DNA of 64,000 bases. Source: Crossaster papposus. Taxonomy: Eukaryota; Echinodermata; Asteroidea; Velatida; Solasteridae. A model generated the notes under the pieces. That model had not been told where the DNA came from, made no database searches, and saw only the letters and a list, made by a program, of their open reading frames with translations. This document shows positions 59,530-64,000 of this stretch, piece by piece. The stretch spans positions 2,170,001 through 2,234,000 of the forward strand of contig JBAIAA010000251.1 in NCBI GenBank assembly GCA_037893245.1, written 5' to 3'. Each line of letters begins with the position of its first letter. Within the stretch, counting starts at the first letter, position 1. A program made the position numbers and the translations under genes.

Positions 59530-59669
59530 CTCTTCGTGACTGGTTCGCTGGGTCCGTTAAAGCAAACAGAGATACCAGGCTGCTCTGAGCAATATTTGGC
59601 GGCTGCACTGCCCCACAAACCTGCCCCGACGACACAAACGTCAAATACCTCGGTTGCAGTTGCAGACAT
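59530..59669 (-). pseudogene. FAD oxidoreductase remnant, exon 1 (N-terminal FAD-binding motif)
   Basis: The ATG at 59,669-59,667 opens a frame of 46 codons plus two bases, ending at the donor GAAGAG|GTATGA. Residues 8-26 (VFDVCVVGAGLWGSAAAKY) are a textbook FAD-binding strand-turn-helix with GxGxxG at residues 15-20. This exon is itself undamaged, so a functional transcript using exons outside my recognition cannot be fully excluded. Confidence 0.75.
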
Positions 59670-60283
59670 GACTGACAAACGATGGGGTTATCACGTACAG
59701 CTAGTAGTATGACACTAAATTACATGAAAAGAAAACACAAACAGAAAACTGAAAAGGTCAGGTAAACACAAAATGTCAACGAAAAAGTCGTAGGTCGTCC
59801 TGATAAGGAAAGTATTCAGTATCAACGTACGGCGTGTTCTGTACATAGGGTCATTTTTGACAATTTGTCTTGTTTCTGTATACAATTTATTTAACCATCA
59901 TATATATTTTTCGGATGCATGAAAATGCATCCACAGACTATGTGTCTTGATTGACCGAGAGCTAGTCACATGGTATTTTCTATTTTTACTATTTTTCTGT
60001 GCACGACCAAAAGTACTATAGTCGTAGCAACCATGGTACTATACCATTAGCAACCAAAGTAGTACCCATGGTGCAGTATTTGTGTGTAAATGTATGCTGA
60101 TGTGCGCGTAGAGCGTAGCGCATTGAGCGTAGCGCGTATTGTTCCAAAGAGCCAGCGCTACATAGCTGGATTAAAATTAAAGTTCATTTTAACTGTATTG
60201 AGATTATAATTATAAAATATTAAAACCAAGCTGTAGCTGTGAGTGAGGCATGAAGGTAGGAAACCTCCATGGCATGGGTGAGG
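59670..60283. other. Upstream flank of the pseudogene, no promoter recognised
   Basis: Contains the palindrome GGATGCATGAAAATGCATCC near 59,914 and short repeats of GCGTAGCGC near 60,105-60,138. No TATA box or other clear promoter is seen. Confidence 0.4.
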
Positions 60284-60662
60284 TGTTATAAACTTATATA
60301 TTGTAACGGGCGTGAAAGTACTGGTACGAGTACTAAATGACTAAAGAGACTGGAGAGATCGTGCTGTGCTTCAAAGAATAATAACAGTTTTCTTATCTGT
60401 TCGATGCTTCCAATACTACAAGCACACACTATGCCTAATGCGCATAAACCGAATGTATATGTGTGTAACAATGAGACGGAGCGTCAATGTGTATTGCAAT
60501 CGAACGTCGAGTAAGACGCGCTCCGTGTACTAGGTCTACCGGGCCAGAACCAGTCACGACCTGAACATCGATCTGAATCTCTGAACCCCGAGCACTGATT
60601 TGGCTCGTCTTTTATAGCGGTTTGGGCGCGTACATAACGCGTGGAGCTAGCGCCTCATAACA
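60284..60662 (-). mobile_element. Candidate solo LTR
   Basis: Read on the minus strand, it starts TGTTATGAGGCG and ends TTTATAACA, giving the 6-bp inverted ends TGTTAT/ATAACA. It contains a TATA box (GCTATAAAAGACG near 60,608) at the expected distance from the start. It has no coding sequence and no internal region next to it. I do not see a matching 5-bp target duplication, so the exact ends or the call itself may be wrong. Confidence 0.4.
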
Positions 60663-60732
60663 AAATGTCCTTTGCAATACCCTGATTGGTCATAAACCAC
60701 TCCTCCATGTATTATTCCAAATCACAATAATA

Positions 60733-61799
60733 GTCCAGGGAAAATAAGTTTTGACCTCACACAAATTGCAATAGAATATTTTTCACCACAGTGCACTTCT
60801 ATAAGGTCTCAAAACTAAAAATCTCAAAAAATCCAAGTGGTGGAAATAATATGAATAGTTTGCATAAATCGTTAATCCCTGCCGCGTAATATATTTATTC
60901 CTATATTTGGGTATAATTATAATTATTTTGTTTTTGAAAAGGGGATTTCCTTGAACTTGTTCAAGTCTCCCATGTTAGGCAACCCTTTAACTACATTTTC
61001 GCCCAATTTATGGACACACCATTTCCCCCCAGTTTTTGTTTGCTGGACTAAATATCACAATGTTATCATTGTTCATATGATTTTCCATAAGGTTTTAATA
61101 TGTTAACTGTGCCAGTAAGCAACTTGGTGAATTGAAAGCTCACCAATACTGACTACTTGATGATATCTGGAGACAGTGTAAATGTGCGCATGTTTATGGG
61201 TTCATGAAGTTGTCATTTTGGATAATTACTATGTTCACATAATTATTCAGTCACTTACAGTGTATGCTTTAGAAAATGTTATTGAAGTAAGGATATGTAA
61301 GTAGAATCACCAAAATGTGACCATCCACGACAAAAGGGCTGTAAAGTCACCAGAGCTTATTTGAAGAAAAAGACCATTAAAATATGTGAAGAACAATAAC
61401 AAACAATGAATGTTTATATTCGGCGTTACTTGTTGTAGCTTACCATAAATACCAACTATGTCTTGTAATACATCATTTTAAAGCTTATTTCTTGTAGATT
61501 TCATTTCTCTAAATATCTCAAAACGTCAAGATGCCTACTTTACGGCCCTTTTGTCGTGGACGGTCACAAATAAACTTTTCAAAAAAAATATTAATAATAA
61601 TATACCCAAATATAGGAATAAATATATTACGCGGCAGGGATTAACGATTAATGCAAATTAGTCATATTTCCACCACTTGGATTTTTTGATATTTTTAGTA
61701 TGTTATTCTAGAGAGCTTATAGAAGTGCACTGTGGTGAAAAATATTCTATTGCAATTTGTGTGGGGTCAACAAAAGAAAATTAAGTATTTTCCCTGGAC
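60733..61799. mobile_element. 1.07-kb element with long TIRs and TA flanks
   Basis: The left end GTCCAGGGAAAATA and right end TATTTTCCCTGGAC are flanked by TA on both sides. Inverted similarity continues for about 180 bp (AAATTGCAATAGAATATTTT, CACCACAGTGCACTTCTATA, TTAATCCCTGCCGCGTAATA, TATTTGGGTATA). TA duplication suggests a Tc1/mariner-type mechanism. No transposase is present. A second element is nested inside. Confidence 0.8.
61315..61568. mobile_element. MITE nested in the 1.07-kb element
   Basis: TGTGACCATCCACGACAAAAGGGC near 61,317 is matched by the inverted GCCCTTTTGTCGTGGACGGTCACA near 61,541. TGTAAAG/TTTACGG extends the pairing. About 250 bp, AT-rich centre, no coding capacity. 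Confidence 0.75.
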
Positions 61800-61849
61800 T
61801 ATAATCCTACTCCTAGCGTCTTGACCTTGATGAAATTGCTTAGATGAAA

Positions 61850-62330
61850 TAAACTTGTATAAAGCCCTGTCCGCACTGGACTTAATTTGGGCAAACTACA
61901 TGTAACCGAGCCAATGGGTAACTTGCCCATTTCAAGTCCAGTGCGAACAGCCTGGGTAACTTTCCTCACAGGAGCCAAAGGTGCCCAGGAAGATTGACCA
62001 GGAAGATTTAACCGAGCCAGAAAATCCAGTGCGGACGCGACTTCTCGGTTAAATCTTCCATCACCCATTATGTAAGAAAATAATGTTGAGAGCTAGCGTC
62101 GGGAACAGACGATCCGGTCGTCAAGTCGTGGTCATAGGTCACGCAGGGCGCCCTCTTTATTGTTTTGGAGCCAGCTTGGTTAGTTTACCCATCGTCTCGA
62201 CAATTCTACCCGCGTCAATTAAATCCAAGTGCGGACAGTGGGAAGATCAACCCATCGGAATGTTACCCGGCGTCATGGTCAAATTACCCAAAATGTTTAT
62301 CCAGTGCGAACACGGCTTAAGTCATTTCAT
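61850..62330. mobile_element. MITE with AAGCC(G/C)TGT(T/C)CGCACTGGA ends
   Basis: AAGCCCTGTCCGCACTGGA at 61,862-61,880 pairs with the inverted TCCAGTGCGAACACGGCTT at 62,300-62,318. Outer bases TGAAAT/ATTTCA pair as well. Internal copies of TCCAGTGCGNAC near 61,938, 62,020 and, degraded, 62,226 suggest repeated internal rearrangement. Confidence 0.7.
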
Positions 62331-63555
62331 TTAACAATAACTCTGCTATTATTTTATCATAGGCCCTATTGTTAATACGTGGCCAACTGTATTGACATGA
62401 ATTTTGTCCATAGAAATACGAAATGTAACTTGATACTTATTTCTTATCTTCCATAAGGCCTATCAATTACGTTTGGTAGAACGATTGTGTAAAATGACCT
62501 GTGACATTGCATAGCACCCCCGCTTATAGTGGTACGGTCGGCATGCACTATTTTTCAAAATCAAAGTGTCGGATGCAGCTTGCGGAATACACCTTGAAAT
62601 TTCACTTTTCATTCAAATCGTATGTAAATCTTAGTACCACAATCTATTCTTATTCGTCGATGTGTACTTGCATCTCAGATGGCTTATCGAGTACCTTTGT
62701 GGCCGTTTTGAGGGTGAAATCGGATGTTTTGGGCAAACATTAGTCCGAGTAACTTGGACCCAAAAATCACCTTTTTCAACATGTAGACATGTCGGGTGAT
62801 ATCCAAGCAAGAGCCCTTTGGATCGCTGTACGGAATGTCTGCACATCAATCCCCCATGACCTCCCACACTTATCCCCCAAAATGTCACGGAAAACGGCCA
62901 CTTACAAAAATGCTGCTTGTCCCCAGTAGGCACTAAGGTTCGAGGAAGACACTAACAGTATCAGTGTGTTCTTACCTTTCAAAAAAGTGAGAAAATCAGG
63001 CCTCAAAATGTGGAGCAATGTTCGCCGATTCAAATGCACATAATTATAGCCATTGTTGAGCAAAGTCAACGGCTGTTACCTGTTTCGTGCACTGTGCTGT
63101 AGTGGATGGCGTTGAGTACACACTACACACCGTCCAAAACATGTTTCTTTGACCTATACATACATCAAAGATACACGTCTTTTATAAAAACGAACTTTCT
63201 CCATACTGAACAGGCACCTTTTTACCTTTGACGTTGCCTTTTCAACTCCAAATGAAATAGTGAAAGAAAAAGTTCCTAACCGCAGTTTCATAATCATATA
63301 CACAGGCCAAGCTTAAGGGCGCCGCCATTACTAAAACTATTCGCGCCTCGACTTTTGAGGGCGCTACACATTATTTTTGTCAAAACATTGGCTTCAGACG
63401 CATCGCGTCCAAAAGCGACAAATCTATTATTTATTATTTTTTTTTTTTCTATTTTTTTTTTCAAGACCCATTTTTACTGTGTTTGTTTTTGTACCAAGTT
63501 GTATCTCACCGAAATTTCGCGACGATTTTCTCTCCACTGATGTTCACTCCGAACC
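62331..63555. other. Intergenic DNA, nothing recognised
   Basis: I find no coding exon or repeat structure I can name. A GC-richer stretch near 63,310-63,365 (GGCGCCGCCATTAC, GAGGGCGCTACAC) could be promoter-like. A T-rich run follows at about 63,434-63,460. Confidence 0.3.
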
Positions 63556-63592
63556 GTCTGACCCTAGTGCGCGGGATAGCCAGGCTACGTTA

Positions 63593-63857
63593 TGCTGCGT
63601 TCCAATCGCGTCGTGTTTATCGTGTTCACGAGTTCACGAGTCGTATAATGGCGTTCTAATCGCCTGGTAACTCGTGTTCACCAGTGGTGAACTCGAGGTG
63701 GAATTTTTTTCTCCATGTTCACGACTTCATAAACGAATAAATACTCGCGCATGCGTGTTGGTTCACGTACGAGTTCTTGCGCGATAAAGAATGTCATTAC
63801 CGCACGACTAACTCGACTGTGCGCGTGCGTCTTGGTGAGTAGCGTTTGGAATGCAAC
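63593..63857. mobile_element. Probable MITE with CTGCGTTCCAATCGC-type ends
   Basis: CTGCGTTCCAATCGC on the left pairs imperfectly (12 of 15) with GCGTTTGGAATGCAA on the right. The interior is rich in ACGAGTTCACGAGT and GCGCATGCG motifs. It appears to sit inside an older copy of the 65-bp repeat, because GTGCGCGGGATAGCC occurs just to its left. Confidence 0.5.
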
Positions 63858-63869
63858 CCACTCGTGAAC

Positions 63870-64000
63870 CGTGGTGCGCTGGATAGCCGAGCTAGATAGC
63901 CCCCTCGCTGGACTCTAAACTGAGGGTGGCTGACCCTGGTGCGCTGGATAGCCGGGCTAGATAGCCCCCTCGTTGGACTCTAAGCTGAGGGTGGCTGACC
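63870..64000 (+). repeat. 65-bp tandem repeat running off the window
   Basis: GGTGCGCTGGATAGCC starts at 63,873 and again at 63,938, with the intervening CCCCCTCG(C/T)TGGACTCTAA and CTGAGGGTGGCTGACC repeated. The array continues past the right edge; a related fragment lies near 63,560. Confidence 0.8.

Larger units (their letters stand above)
53637..59669 (-). pseudogene. Decayed FAD-dependent oxidoreductase (DAO/sarcosine-oxidase-like), four exons
   Basis: Minus-strand remains of a gene of the D-amino-acid/sarcosine oxidase superfamily, flavoenzymes that oxidise amines or amino acids. Exon 1 has the dinucleotide-binding motif GAGLWG. Exon 2 has the central AKKVLLRTGAST...LLPAGLQLDIT region. 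Exon 3 has KWYLKIGHG. Exon 4 has the C-terminal SGYNGVGAKCSDE and WDYDIPRENFRVK then stop. Exon 2 has a length out of phase and an in-frame TAG. Exon 3 has a 4-base duplication (CATGCATG) and an in-frame TAA. The region expected between GAGLWG and exon 2 (roughly 60-70 residues) is missing. SINE and foldback insertions lie in the introns. The combination of lesions argues for a dead gene; an assembly full of errors is the less likely alternative. Confidence 0.8.

Overview
This is a eukaryotic, almost certainly metazoan, window: intron-bearing genes with GT-AG splice sites, a secreted collagen-C1q protein, tRNA-derived SINEs, MITEs, a candidate solo LTR and foldback elements. The C1q gene together with MITEs whose ends read GGGCCCAATTTCATAG suggests a marine invertebrate deuterostome (amphioxus-like is my best guess), but nothing here proves the genus. 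Gene density is low.

Region 1 (1 to about 46.92 kb) is a complex tandem array, all in one orientation, of AT-rich units of roughly 0.45-1.1 kb. Units are mosaics of a few modules. Nearly all share a boundary hairpin (CTTCCGGTTTGGACCGGAAG), a CTCF-like box (CTGCCGCTAGAGGGCGCT), many CRE octamers (TGACGTCA) and E-boxes (TCACGTGA). Many also carry an A/GAA-rich tract with a variable number of GGCTTTTTCGC hairpins. Two stretches (4,006 bp and 2,138 bp) are repeated in tandem with no differences at the points I compared. Other transposons are inserted in the array: an 805-bp TIR element whose 5-bp target duplication is confirmed by empty sites, a 275-bp MITE, and a 2.5-kb TIR element that carries a broken SGNH-hydrolase-like fragment. 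I see no real protein gene in the array. The many short recurring reading frames are by-products of the repeats.

Region 2 (46.92-50.8 kb) holds the one intact gene, a secreted collagen-like C1q-domain protein. It has two probable 5' non-coding exons, one coding exon and a tandemly duplicated TATA-containing upstream region.

Region 3 (50.8-59.7 kb) is a repeat-rich stretch around the minus-strand remains of an FAD-dependent oxidoreductase (DAO/sarcosine-oxidase-like). Four exons can be recognised, but two carry stops and frameshifts and an expected exon is missing. A diverged, inverted, lone copy of the region 1 unit (52.2-53.2 kb) shows that this unit also exists as a dispersed repeat. Two foldback elements built from 53-bp subrepeats lie between pseudogene exons 1 and 2.

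Region 4 (59.7-64 kb) has no recognised gene. It contains a candidate solo LTR, a 1.07-kb TA-flanked element with long TIRs and a nested MITE, another MITE at 61.86-62.32 kb, and a 65-bp tandem repeat running off the right edge.
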